64,000 bases of DNA, taken from the NCBI GenBank assembly GCA_000824785.1, contig CCNB01000002.1:59384-123383 (forward strand), given 5' to 3'. The stretch comes from Mesorhizobium plurifarium (GTDB lineage Bacteria > Pseudomonadota > Alphaproteobacteria > Rhizobiales > Rhizobiaceae). The stretch's first letter is position 1, and the number at the start of each line of letters is the position of its first letter. Positions 33,415 through 41,924 of the stretch are shown here, piece by piece. The position numbers were made by a program, and so were the translations under genes. Under the pieces are notes generated by a model. The model did not search any database. It saw nothing but the letters and a program-made list of their open reading frames with translations, and had not been told where the DNA came from.

Positions 33415-34562
33415 GCGGGTCGAAGGGAGCGATCGTCGGCATCGGCGAGCTGAAGCCGCAACGGCTGACCAGCGGCGTGACGACGCTGGAGATGATCGCC
33501 GAGGTCTCGCGCCTGGCCGTGCTCGATGCCGGGCTGGAGCCGGCGGCGATCGACGGGCTGCTGGTCGGGCCGCAGGTCGGCGAGACGCCGCAGCATGTGC
33601 CGGCGACCATCGCCGAATATCTGGGTCTCGCGCCGACCATGGCCAATGTCGTCGACCTCGGCGGCGCGTCCGGCGCCGGCATGGTCTGGCGCGCGGCGGC
33701 CGCGATCGAGGCCGGCATGTGCGAGGCGGTGCTCTGCGTGCTCGCCAACAACCGCGAGGAGACGGCGCCGCGCTCGCCCAACCGCAATCCGATCCGCGAG
33801 TTCGACGTGCCCTTCGGCGCCTCGGGCGCCAACATCTCCTATGCGCTGCTGATGCAGGCGCATATGGCGCAATACGGCTCGACCGCGCGCGACTTCGCCA
33901 TAATTGCGGCGGCCGCGCGCGCCAACGCCCAGCTCAATCCCGATGCGATCTTCTTCGGCAAGCCGGCCGATGTGGAGGCGGTGCTGGCCTCGCCGATGAT
34001 CGCCTCGCCGCTGCATCTTCTCGAGATCGTCATGCCGGTCGCCGGCGGTGAGGCTGTCGTCGTCACCTCCGCCGAACGCGCGCGCTCATTGCGCAAGCCG
34101 TCGGTCCATCTGCTCGGGGCCGGCGAGAAGGTCACGCACCGCGCGGTCAGCCAGGCGCCGAGCTTGACCTCCGGTCCGCTGAAAAGCGCCATGGCGCGGG
34201 CCTTCGCGCAGTCCGGCACGCAGGCCGGCGCGATGGACCTTCTGTCGCTCTACGACTGCTACACGATCATGGTCGCCGCCACGATCGAGGATGCCGGCCT
34301 CTGCGCGCCGGGCGGGTTCGGCGCGTGGCTCAACGACCACGACCTTTCCCACAAGGGCGACAAGCCGCTCAACACGCATGGCGGTCAGCTCGGCTTCGGC
34401 CAGCCGGACCTTGCCGGCGGCATGACCCATGTCGTCGAAGCGGTGCGCCAGTTGCGCGGCGAGGCGGGCGAACGCCAGATCGACAAGGCCGGGCTCGCGC
34501 TGGTCACCGGCAATGGCGCGACGATGAGCGAAGCGACCGCGCTCGTGCTGGGAGCCGCCTGA
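33411..34562 (+). CDS. Thiolase-fold protein lacking catalytic Cys/His (SCP-x/Ltp2-like)
   Basis: A 383-residue thiolase-superfamily protein of the SCP-x branch. The position of the thiolase nucleophile reads VVDLGGASGAGM, without Cys, and the usual GHPLGATG histidine motif is replaced by THGGQLGFGQPDLAGG. Thus it is unlikely to be a true thiolase. Members of this branch with a DUF35 partner, such as Ltp2 of steroid degradation, work as retro-aldolases on beta-hydroxyacyl-CoA. A Tyr-containing LLSLYDCYTI segment near residue 280 fits this group. It overlaps AacS (ATGA) and the following DUF35-MaoC gene, indicating a complex. The aldolase role is inference. Confidence 0.8.
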   Translation: MSGSKGAIVGIGELKPQRLTSGVTTLEMIAEVSRLAVLDAGLEPAAIDGLLVGPQVGETPQHVPATIAEYLGLAPTMANVVDLGGASGAGMVWRAAAAIEAGMCEAVLCVLANNREETAPRSPNRNPIREFDVPFGASGANISYALLMQAHMAQYGSTARDFAIIAAAARANAQLNPDAIFFGKPADVEAVLASPMIASPLHLLEIVMPVAGGEAVVVTSAERARSLRKPSVHLLGAGEKVTHRAVSQAPSLTSGPLKSAMARAFAQSGTQAGAMDLLSLYDCYTIMVAATIEDAGLCAPGGFGAWLNDHDLSHKGDKPLNTHGGQLGFGQPDLAGGMTHVVEAVRQLRGEAGERQIDKAGLALVTGNGATMSEATALVLGAA

Positions 34563-35449
34563 TGGCGATCGATTTGAACACGCTGAAGACCCCAGGCCCG
34601 ACGATCACCGCGCTGACCAAGCCGTTCTGGGATGCAGCCGCCGAGGGGCGGCTGGCCATCCAGCACTGCGAGGATTGCGGCAAGGCCGTCTTCTATCCGC
34701 GTCCGATCTGCCCGCACTGCTGGAGCAAGCGTCTGGCCTGGAAAGACGCGTCGGGCGGGGGACGGCTCAAATCCTTCTCGGAGGTGCACAAGCCCGGCCA
34801 TCCCGGCTGGCAGCCGGCAGCGCCTTACCTGGTCGGCCTGGTCGAGCTGGCCGAAGGCCCGACGATACTGAGCTTCATCCTGGCCGGCACACGACCGCTA
34901 CAGGTCGGGGACATGCTGCTTCTTGCGCCGACCGCAATCGGCGGTCGCGTCCTGCCGGCCTTCAAACCAGTCGAACAGAGCAGAGGAGAAGCCGCAATGA
35001 GCACCGGAACGAAAGACGGTTGGGTGGGCGTCGTGAAAGGCCGCCCGCAGGTCGGCGCCTTCGCCGAACGCACACGGCGCACGAGGATGAGCGACATCGA
35101 GGCCTTCACCGATATCACCGGCGATCGCAATCCGCTGCATTACGACCGCGCGCTGGCCGAGAAATCGGTGTTCGGCAAGCTGATCGTCCAGGGCGGCGTC
35201 ACCTCCGGCATCCTCAACGCGCTGGTCGCGGAGGATCTGCCCGGGCCTGGAACCGTGTTCCTCGAAGTGGCCTGGAAGTTCGTCAAGGCCGTCGGCGTCG
35301 ATGAGGAGATCACCGGCCGCGTGGAGGTCAAGGACGTGCGCCCCGACAAGCCGATCTGCAAGATCGAGACCAGCGTGCGCAACGGCCAGGGCGAGCTTTG
35401 CCTCACCGGCACGGCCACGGTCTTCACCGTTCCGCTGCAAAGCGCATGA
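34562..35449 (+). CDS. DUF35 (zinc ribbon/OB-fold) - MaoC hydratase fusion protein
   Basis: A 295-residue fusion. Residues about 15-140 form a DUF35 unit with a zinc ribbon (Cys36, Cys39, Cys50 and Cys53: CEDCG and CPHC) followed by an OB-fold. From about residue 146 a MaoC-like hot-dog domain begins, with the hydratase pattern DITGDRNPLHYD and FGKLIVQGG. DUF35 proteins partner with SCP-x-type thiolases, and MaoC domains hydrate enoyl-CoA. The module thus pairs a hydratase with the preceding aldolase-like protein, as in the ChsH1-ChsH2-Ltp2 system of actinobacteria but with the domains in one chain. The MaoC part has its own ATG and RBS at 34997, suggesting a past separate gene or internal start. 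Confidence 0.85.
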   Translation: MAIDLNTLKTPGPTITALTKPFWDAAAEGRLAIQHCEDCGKAVFYPRPICPHCWSKRLAWKDASGGGRLKSFSEVHKPGHPGWQPAAPYLVGLVELAEGPTILSFILAGTRPLQVGDMLLLAPTAIGGRVLPAFKPVEQSRGEAAMSTGTKDGWVGVVKGRPQVGAFAERTRRTRMSDIEAFTDITGDRNPLHYDRALAEKSVFGKLIVQGGVTSGILNALVAEDLPGPGTVFLEVAWKFVKAVGVDEEITGRVEVKDVRPDKPICKIETSVRNGQGELCLTGTATVFTVPLQSA

Positions 35450-36690
35450 GCACGGTCGGCGACGGCCGGCTCGACATGGCGGCCGACAGCGAGCGCTGGC
35501 GCGTGTTGTCGCTGCTTTGCCTGGCGGTCGTGCTGTCGCTGACCACTTGGTTTTCGGCGACCGCCATCCTCCCGGAACTCAAGCAGGAACTGGCGCTGGG
35601 CGCCAGCGCCGAAGCCTGGCTGACCAATGGCGTCCAGGTCGGCTTCGTGGTCGGCGCGCTGGCGGCGAGTCTCATCAATCTTCCCGACCTTGTGCGGCTG
35701 AGCCGCCTCATGGCAGCCGCGGCTCTTGTCGCCGCTTTGGCCAACGCGACGCTGCTGCTTCATCCCGGGCCGGGCGGCGTGATCGCCGCACGCATCGTCA
35801 CGGGCGCCGCGCTTGCCGGCGTCTATCCGCCGGCGCTGAAACTGGTCGCCACCTGGTTCACCCGCGACCGGGGGCTGGCGCTCGGCGCGGTCATCGGCGC
35901 GCTGACGGTCGGTTCGGCGCTGCCGCATCTCTTCCGCGCCGTCTCGACCGCGCTCGACTGGCGTCCCGTGGTCGCCGCCGCCAGCGTGGCCACGGCGGCG
36001 GGCGCGCTGCTCTTCCTGCTGTTCGCCAAGGAGGGACCCTATCCCTTCGGCAAGGCGGTGTTCGAGCCGTCCCGCATCGGCCAGGTGTTCCGCGAGAAGC
36101 CGTTGCTGTTAGCCAATCTCGGCTATCTCGGCCATATGTGGGAACTCTATGCCATGTGGGCCTGGCTGCTTGCCTATACGCGCGCCGCTTTCGAGGCGCA
36201 GGCGATCGGGACCGCCGCTACCGCGTCGCTCTCGACTTTCCTTGTCGTCGCCTCTGGTATCCTTGGCTGCCTGCTCGGCGGCTATCTGTCGGACCGCGTC
36301 GGCCGCACCGCCACCACCGCCGGCATGATGCTCGTCTCGGGCGGCTGTGCGCTGCTGATGGGCTTTCTCTTCACCGGCCCGCTCTGGCTGTTCATGCTGG
36401 TGGCCATCGTCTGGGGCGTTTCGGTGATCGGCGATTCGGCTCAGTTCTCCGCCGCCGTCACCGAGCTTTCCGACCGCCGCTTCGTCGGCACCGCGCTTTC
36501 GGTGCAACTGGGCGCCGGTTTCGCGCTGACGGTGCTCGCCATCTGGCTGACGCCGCGCTTCGCCGATTTCATCGGCGGCTGGCGCTGGGCCTTCCTGCTC
36601 TTGGTTCCCGGACCGCTTCTGGGGGCGGCCGCCATGCTATGGTTGCGAAACTTGCCGGAGAGCGTGAAAATGGCCGGTGGTCTCCGCTAG
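35446..36690 (+). CDS. MFS transporter
   Basis: A 414-residue major facilitator with twelve predicted hydrophobic segments. The N-terminal half has LTTWFSATAILPELKQELAL, and a cytoplasmic-loop motif LLGGYLSDRVGRTATTAG is seen between the central helices. It overlaps the DUF35-MaoC gene (ATGA) and belongs to the acetoacetate operon, so it may import an organic acid or a precursor that the operon degrades, or export an intermediate. An alternative start at 35476 is possible. Confidence 0.88.
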   Translation: MSTVGDGRLDMAADSERWRVLSLLCLAVVLSLTTWFSATAILPELKQELALGASAEAWLTNGVQVGFVVGALAASLINLPDLVRLSRLMAAAALVAALANATLLLHPGPGGVIAARIVTGAALAGVYPPALKLVATWFTRDRGLALGAVIGALTVGSALPHLFRAVSTALDWRPVVAAASVATAAGALLFLLFAKEGPYPFGKAVFEPSRIGQVFREKPLLLANLGYLGHMWELYAMWAWLLAYTRAAFEAQAIGTAATASLSTFLVVASGILGCLLGGYLSDRVGRTATTAGMMLVSGGCALLMGFLFTGPLWLFMLVAIVWGVSVIGDSAQFSAAVTELSDRRFVGTALSVQLGAGFALTVLAIWLTPRFADFIGGWRWAFLLLVPGPLLGAAAMLWLRNLPESVKMAGGLR

Positions 36691-36726
36691 GGAGGCGCTG
36701 CCGCTTGTTGAGTCGCGGCAACTGAG

Positions 36727-37596
36727 ATGCGGCAGGACCGGATGGAACAAGCAACCAGAATGCGCGGGCGTCCTCGTTACGACCAGGAAGATGCCGAGGC
36801 GGCCGAGGCTTTCCGCTCGATCGGCTCCAAGGTCCAGCTCAACCGCGATGAGGCCGCACCCCTCTGGGTGCAGTTGCGCAACCAGGTCGAGGAGGCTATC
36901 AACACCGGCCTGCTGGCCGCCAATTCGCGCATTCCTTCGGAACAGGCGCTCTGCGATTTCTTCGGCGTCTCGCGTCCCGTCGTGCGCGCCGCGATCGGCT
37001 CGCTCTCCACCGAGGGCCGCATCATCAAGATGCCGCGCAAAGGCATGTTCGTCGCAGCCCCCCGCGAGCATGTCGACTTCATGACCGCCAATCTCGGCGT
37101 GTTCGACGACCTGACCGCCAAGGGCCACAAGGTCTCGACCCGCACGCTGGAAATCTACCGCTGCCCGCCGAGCGAGAAGGAATCCAAGGTCTTCGGCATT
37201 CCCGCCAATGGCAGCGTGGTCCGCATCAGCCGCGTCTATATGACCGACGGCGCGCCGATCACCATGACGCGCATCAGCCTGCCGGGGCACAGGGTGCCGG
37301 GGCTGGAGAACATCCTGTCGGAAAATCAGTCGATCTTCGGCACCATCCGCGCCGTCTTCGGCCTCACCGTGAAGCGCGCCGACCGCTGGCTGCGCGCGGC
37401 CCTTCCCACCAAGGAAGAGGCCGATGAGATGGGCGTCGCCGCCAACACGCCGCTGATCGAGATCGAGTCGATCGCCTATGACGCCGACGGCGCCGCGCTC
37501 GAATATTACGAGGCCTTCTACAACTCCTCCGTCGCGCGCATCCACATGGCGGTCGAGCAGCCGTCGGCGACGGTGAACGGCGTCGATCGCACCTGA
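36727..37596 (+). CDS. GntR-family repressor (HutC subfamily, UTRA domain)
   Basis: A 289-residue regulator: a 30-residue lead, a winged-helix GntR domain at about residues 40-110 (PLWVQLRNQVEEAINTGLL, SRIPSEQALCDFFGVSRPVV), and a UTRA ligand domain (SVVRISRVYMTDGAPITMTR, then a long C-terminal part). It ends the acetoacetate operon and is followed by the sugar operon. The palindrome TGGTTATAACCA is found at both promoters and is a plausible GntR site, so this protein is the likely common regulator and would repress its own operon. Confidence 0.9.
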   Translation: MRQDRMEQATRMRGRPRYDQEDAEAAEAFRSIGSKVQLNRDEAAPLWVQLRNQVEEAINTGLLAANSRIPSEQALCDFFGVSRPVVRAAIGSLSTEGRIIKMPRKGMFVAAPREHVDFMTANLGVFDDLTAKGHKVSTRTLEIYRCPPSEKESKVFGIPANGSVVRISRVYMTDGAPITMTRISLPGHRVPGLENILSENQSIFGTIRAVFGLTVKRADRWLRAALPTKEEADEMGVAANTPLIEIESIAYDADGAALEYYEAFYNSSVARIHMAVEQPSATVNGVDRT

Positions 37597-37626
37597 CTTG
37601 CGTGCATCCAAAAAAGATTCCGTTTT

Positions 37627-37670
37627 CTGGTTATAACCAGATTGACGGACCCGGGAAGCTTCTGTAACGT
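37627..37670 (+). promoter_or_regulatory. GntR operator and candidate promoter of the sugar operon
   Basis: The perfect 14-base palindrome CTGGTTATAACCAG at 37627-37640 contains the same 12-mer as 31387-31398. One base later TTGACG (37642-37647) and TAACGT (37665-37670), 17 bases apart, form a candidate promoter for the SDR-led operon beginning at 37797. Confidence 0.7.
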
Positions 37671-37796
37671 CCCTTTCATGGGGTCGGGAGGAGCCTGACC
37701 CGGAGGCATTACCAGGACCTGTCGGCTTGCGGCGCTGCCCCGGCGGCGAGGGCGGAGTTTTGCCCGCGCTCGAGCCTGTCCTGATGGAGGACGTGC

Positions 37797-38573
37797 ATGG
37801 ATTACCGGTCGCAATTCGACATGACAGGCGAGGTCGCCGTCGTCACCGGCGGCGCCAGCGGGATCGGTCTCGAGGCCGCCAAGGCGCTCGGGACTTGCGG
37901 CGCGAATATCGTCCTGCTCGACATGAACACGGATGGGCTGAAGGCTGCTGCCGAAGCGCTCGAGGCCGCCGGCGTGGCGAGCGTCGAAGGCCGCGTGCTC
38001 GACGTCACCGATCCGCAGGCCGTCGAGGCAATGGCAACTGCGATCGTCGCCGACTTCGGCAAGGTCGATATCCTGGTCAACAGCGCCGGCATCGCGCGCC
38101 TCAACACCGCGCTCGACACGCCGGACGAGGAATGGCGCCTAGTGATGGATGTCAACGTCAACGGCGTCTACTGGGCCTCGCGCGCCTTCGGCCGCTCGAT
38201 GGTCGCCCGCAAAAAGGGCTCGATCGTCAATCTCGGCTCGATGTCGGGCCTGATCATCAACCGTCCGCAGACGGCGCCGTCCTACATGGTGAGCAAGGGC
38301 GCCGTGCACATGATGACGAAGGCGCTCGCGGTCGAATGGGCGAAATCCGGCGTGCGCGTCAACGCGCTGGCGCCGGGCTATGTCGGCACCGAGATGACGC
38401 TGAAGATGCGCGAGCGTCCCGAACTCTTCAACACCTGGATCGACCTGACCCCGATGGGGCGCTTGGGCACGCCGCAGGAGATCGCCTCGGCGATCCTGTT
38501 CCTGGCCTCGCCGGCCTCGAGCTACGTCACCGGCGCGATCCTGTCGATCGATGGCGGCTACACGGCCTGGTAA
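37797..38573 (+). CDS. SDR-family dehydrogenase of a sugar/polyol operon
   Basis: A 258-residue classical SDR with TGGASGIG (near residues 17-24), a cofactor-selecting Asp at the end of the second strand (IVLLDMN, NAD preference), NSAG and the catalytic Ser and YMVSKGAV. The C-terminal IDGGYTAW is typical of polyol and sugar dehydrogenases. As first gene of an operon with class II aldolase, ABC importer and PfkB kinase, it probably oxidises an imported polyol or sugar. A GATGGAGG segment lies before the ATG. Confidence 0.92.
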   Translation: MDYRSQFDMTGEVAVVTGGASGIGLEAAKALGTCGANIVLLDMNTDGLKAAAEALEAAGVASVEGRVLDVTDPQAVEAMATAIVADFGKVDILVNSAGIARLNTALDTPDEEWRLVMDVNVNGVYWASRAFGRSMVARKKGSIVNLGSMSGLIINRPQTAPSYMVSKGAVHMMTKALAVEWAKSGVRVNALAPGYVGTEMTLKMRERPELFNTWIDLTPMGRLGTPQEIASAILFLASPASSYVTGAILSIDGGYTAW

Positions 38574-38600
38574 CGGACCGAATAAGGATTGGAATATCGC

Positions 38601-39260
38601 ATGACCGTTTCGGACCGAGATGTGCGCCAGGCCATCATCGACGCCTGCATCCAGATGAATGAGCTCGGCATCAACCAGGGCACATCAGGCAACATCAGCT
38701 GTCGCCACGGCGAGGGTATGCTGATCTCGCCGACCAGCACGCCCTATGACACGCTGCAGCCGGAGGACATCGTCTTCATGGGCTGGGATGGCGCGGTCGA
38801 CGGGCGCCTGCCGCCATCCAGCGAATGGCGCTTCCATCTCGACATCATGAAGGAGCGGCCCGAGGTCAACGCCGTCGTCCACGCGCATCCGACCTACTGC
38901 ACGACGATCGCCATCATGGGCAGGAAGATACCGGCGATCCACTACATGGTCGCGGTTGCCGGCGGCCGCGACATACGCTGCGCGCCCTACGCCACCTTCG
39001 GCACGGCGGAGCTTTCGGCGCATGCGGTGGAGGCGCTGCGCGACCGCAAGGCATGCCTGCTGGCCCAGCACGGCATGATCGCCGTCGGATCGAGCCTCGC
39101 CCAGGCGATGTGGCTGGCGGTCGAGGTCGAGACACTGGCGCGCCAGTATCACGGCGCCCTGCAGATAGGCGAGCCGCCGATCCTGTCCGACGAGGAGATC
39201 GAGAACGTCATCAAGCGCATGGCGAGCTACGGCCTGCGCGACAAGGAGGCCGCCGCCTAA
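38601..39260 (+). CDS. Class II aldolase/adducin-family protein
   Basis: A 219-residue zinc-dependent class II aldolase of the fuculose-phosphate aldolase/ribulose-phosphate epimerase fold. Visible are GINQGTSGNISCR, the zinc-binding His pair in VVHAHPTYCT, and the later LLAQHGMIAVG His; the catalytic Glu position reads SSEWRFH. It would split a phosphorylated ketose into dihydroxyacetone phosphate and an aldehyde. Together with the PfkB kinase downstream it forms a complete degradation route. The substrate is unknown. Confidence 0.92.
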   Translation: MTVSDRDVRQAIIDACIQMNELGINQGTSGNISCRHGEGMLISPTSTPYDTLQPEDIVFMGWDGAVDGRLPPSSEWRFHLDIMKERPEVNAVVHAHPTYCTTIAIMGRKIPAIHYMVAVAGGRDIRCAPYATFGTAELSAHAVEALRDRKACLLAQHGMIAVGSSLAQAMWLAVEVETLARQYHGALQIGEPPILSDEEIENVIKRMASYGLRDKEAAA

Positions 39261-39328
39261 GCGGAGGACCATGGTTTCGCATATCCTCCGGGAAGGCCCG
39301 GAGCGATCAACAAGGGAGGAAATGAAAA

Positions 39329-40330
39329 ATGACCAGATCCATGAAAGGCCTCGTCAAGGCGCTCGCTTTGGGGTTGGCGGCGGCTTGCAGCCTTGCCGCC
39401 GTCTCCGGCGCGACCGCCGAGGAGCTGTCGCTCAAGGGCAAGCGCATCGGCGTCTCGGCCATCGGCACGGACCATTATTGGGACCTGATGGCGTTCAAAG
39501 GCATCCAGGACCGCGTCAAGGAGCTCGGCGGCGAAGTCATCGCGCTCGACGCCGGCCGCAAGGATCAGCAGCAGATCGCGCAGCTGCAGACGCTGATCGC
39601 GCAGAAGCCCGACGCCATCATCGAGCAGCTCGGCAACCTCGAAGTGCTGAACCCGTGGCTGCAGAAGATCCGCGACGCAGGCATCCCGCTGTTCACTGTC
39701 GACACCGCGACGCCGCACGCCATCAACAACACCACCTCCAACAACTACAATATCGGTGCCGAGATCGCCTTGCAGATGGTCGCCGACATGGGCGGCAAGG
39801 GCAATGTGCTGGTGTTCAACGGCTTCTACAGCGTGCCGGTCTGCAAGATCCGCTACGACCAGCTGAAATATGTGCTGACCTCGTTCCCGGATGTGAAGAT
39901 CGTCGAGCCGGAGCTGCGCGACGTCATCCCGAACACGGTGCAGAGCGCCTATTCCAACGTCACCGACATGCTGACCAAATCGCCCGAGAAGGGTTCGATC
40001 GGCGCGGTCTGGGCCTGCTGGGACGTGCCGCAGATCGGCGCCACGCAGGCGGTCGAGGCCGCCGGCCGCAACGAGGTCAAGACCTACGGCATCGACGGCA
40101 GCCCGGAAGTCATCAAGATGGTGATGGATCCGAAGTCGTCGGCCGGCGCGGTCGCCGCGCAGCAGCCCTATGAGATCGGCAAGACCTCGGTCGACAACGC
40201 CGCCAAGTACTTGGCCGGCCAGAAGGTGCCGCCCTTCACCTTCGTTCCGTCGGTGCTGATCAACAAGGAAAATGCCGCTGAAAAGGGTAAACCTTTCCTC
40301 GACGCCGCCGAGAAGGCCGGCGTTAAATAG
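39329..40330 (+). CDS. Sugar ABC transporter, substrate-binding protein (RbsB type)
   Basis: A 333-residue periplasmic binding protein with a signal peptide (about residues 1-30, ending SGATAEE) and two Rossmann-like lobes of the ribose-binding family (KGKRIGVSAIGTDHYWDL, IPLFTVDT, YGIDGSPEVIKMV). It delivers a sugar or polyol to the adjacent permeases. GGGAGGAAA precedes the start. A strong hairpin after the stop probably raises its mRNA level relative to the permease genes. Confidence 0.93.
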   Translation: MTRSMKGLVKALALGLAAACSLAAVSGATAEELSLKGKRIGVSAIGTDHYWDLMAFKGIQDRVKELGGEVIALDAGRKDQQQIAQLQTLIAQKPDAIIEQLGNLEVLNPWLQKIRDAGIPLFTVDTATPHAINNTTSNNYNIGAEIALQMVADMGGKGNVLVFNGFYSVPVCKIRYDQLKYVLTSFPDVKIVEPELRDVIPNTVQSAYSNVTDMLTKSPEKGSIGAVWACWDVPQIGATQAVEAAGRNEVKTYGIDGSPEVIKMVMDPKSSAGAVAAQQPYEIGKTSVDNAAKYLAGQKVPPFTFVPSVLINKENAAEKGKPFLDAAEKAGVK

Positions 40331-40342
40331 AGCGAACGAAAC

Positions 40343-40374
40343 GACGGGCAGCCATGGCTATGCGGCTGCCCGTC
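40343..40374 (+). terminator. Intercistronic hairpin after the sugar-binding-protein gene
   Basis: GACGGGCAGCC at 40343-40353 and GGCTGCCCGTC at 40364-40374 form a perfect 11-base stem with a 10-base loop. It lies between the binding-protein gene and the ABC ATPase gene, a usual place for partial terminators or mRNA-stabilising stems that raise binding-protein output. Confidence 0.7.
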
Positions 40375-40397
40375 ACATCCAACCAGGATTGACGGCC

Positions 40398-41924
40398 ATG
40401 CAGACAGCAAAGCGTGACATTGCTGTATCGATGACAGGCATATCGAAGCGGTTCGGTCCGGTGCGCGCCTTGGAAAACGCGAACCTCGAGATCGCGCGCG
40501 GCTCGATCCTCGGCCTTGTCGGCCAGAACGGCGCCGGCAAGTCGACCATCATCAAGGTGCTGGCCGGCATCATCAAGCCGGACAGCGGCTCGATCGTCGT
40601 CAACGGCGAGACCGTCAGCACGCTGACGCCGGCGTCGGTCGAAAAGCTCGGCGTCCATTTCATCCACCAGGACAGGCTTTTGGTGCCGACCGCGACCGTC
40701 GGCGAAGCCGTCTTCCTCGGCCACGAGATCGGCCTCGGCCCGTTCGTCAGCCGCCGCGCCATGGAGCGCCGCGCGGCCGATCTGCTGAAGCGGTTCTTCG
40801 GCATGGAATTGCCGGCCGGGACGCTGGTGAAGGACCTGACCACCGCGCAGCAGAAGGTGGTGCAGATCACCCGCGCGCTGGCGCAAAAGGCGTCGGTGCT
40901 GGTGCTGGACGAGCCGACGGCGGCGCTGGTCAAACGCGAGGTCGACAGCCTGTTCGACGTGCTGCGCCGGCTGCGCGACGACGGCATCGCCGTGGTCTTC
41001 ATTTCGCACTACATGCAGGAGATCGAGAAGCTCTGCGACCGCGTCACCGTGATGCGCAACGGCACCGATGTCGGCACAGTCGATCCGCGCCAGACGCCGA
41101 TCGACGAGATCATCGCGATGATGATCGCCCGCGATGTCGGCGAGATGTTTCCGAAGCGCTCGGTCGAGCTTGGCGCACCGGTGCTGGAGGTTTCCAACCT
41201 GCGGCTTGGCGGCAGCTTCGAGAATATCGGCTTCAATGTGCGCGCCGGCGAGATCGTCGGCCTCACCGGCCTGCTCGGCTCCGGCGCCAAGGAGATCGTC
41301 CAGTGCCTGTTCGGTCTCAAGACCGCCGATGGCGGCGAGGTCAAGGTCGAGGGCAGGGAGCTGTCGCTGTCGACGCCGGTCAAAGCGGTGCGTGACGGCA
41401 TCGCCATGCTGCCGGAAGACCGCCGCGCGCATGGCGTGGCGCTTGGCCTGTCTGTGCGCGAGAACATCTCCTTGGCCAGCCTGCGCCGCTATTCGCGGAC
41501 TGGCATGGTCAGCCGTGGCGCTGAGAACCAGGCGGTGGACGGCCTGATCAAGGAATTGTCGATCAAGACGCCGCATCGCGACGCGCTGGTGCGCGAGCTC
41601 TCCGGCGGCAACCAGCAGAAGGTGGCGATCGCCAAATGGCTGAGCTGCCAGTCGCGGGTCTACGTGCTGGACGAGCCGACGGTCGCCGTCGATGTCGGCG
41701 CCAAGGTCGAGATCTACAATCTCCTCAATCGCCTGGCGGGCGAGGGCGCGGCGATCCTGCTTCTGTCCTCCGACCTGCTCGAGCTGGTCGGCGTCTGCGA
41801 CCGCGTGCTGGTCGTCTATCGCGGCAGGCTTGCCGGCAGCTTTTCAGGTCCCGCGATGAACAGCGACGCGCTGCTGGCGGCTTCGTCCGGCGCCCGCTCG
41901 AACGCCGATGGAGTGGCCGCATGA
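40398..41924 (+). CDS. Sugar ABC transporter, double ATP-binding protein (RbsA type)
   Basis: A 508-residue protein with two fused nucleotide-binding domains. The first has Walker A GQNGAGKSTII and Walker B VLVLDEPTAALV; its signature region is LTTAQQKVVQITRAL. The second has the degenerate P-loop GLLGSGAKEIV usual for RbsA/MglA and a complete signature LSGGNQQKVAIAKWL. It powers the two permeases that follow. The start at 40398 is behind AGGATTGACGGCC; upstream in-frame starts overlap the hairpin and are rejected. Confidence 0.93.
   Translation: MQTAKRDIAVSMTGISKRFGPVRALENANLEIARGSILGLVGQNGAGKSTIIKVLAGIIKPDSGSIVVNGETVSTLTPASVEKLGVHFIHQDRLLVPTATVGEAVFLGHEIGLGPFVSRRAMERRAADLLKRFFGMELPAGTLVKDLTTAQQKVVQITRALAQKASVLVLDEPTAALVKREVDSLFDVLRRLRDDGIAVVFISHYMQEIEKLCDRVTVMRNGTDVGTVDPRQTPIDEIIAMMIARDVGEMFPKRSVELGAPVLEVSNLRLGGSFENIGFNVRAGEIVGLTGLLGSGAKEIVQCLFGLKTADGGEVKVEGRELSLSTPVKAVRDGIAMLPEDRRAHGVALGLSVRENISLASLRRYSRTGMVSRGAENQAVDGLIKELSIKTPHRDALVRELSGGNQQKVAIAKWLSCQSRVYVLDEPTVAVDVGAKVEIYNLLNRLAGEGAAILLLSSDLLELVGVCDRVLVVYRGRLAGSFSGPAMNSDALLAASSGARSNADGVAA

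Noticed and set aside
39262..39290. CGGAGGA/TCCTCCG inverted repeat before the sugar-binding-protein gene
   Set aside because: Only seven bases per arm with a 15-base loop; the arms look like ordinary Shine-Dalgarno-like sequence.
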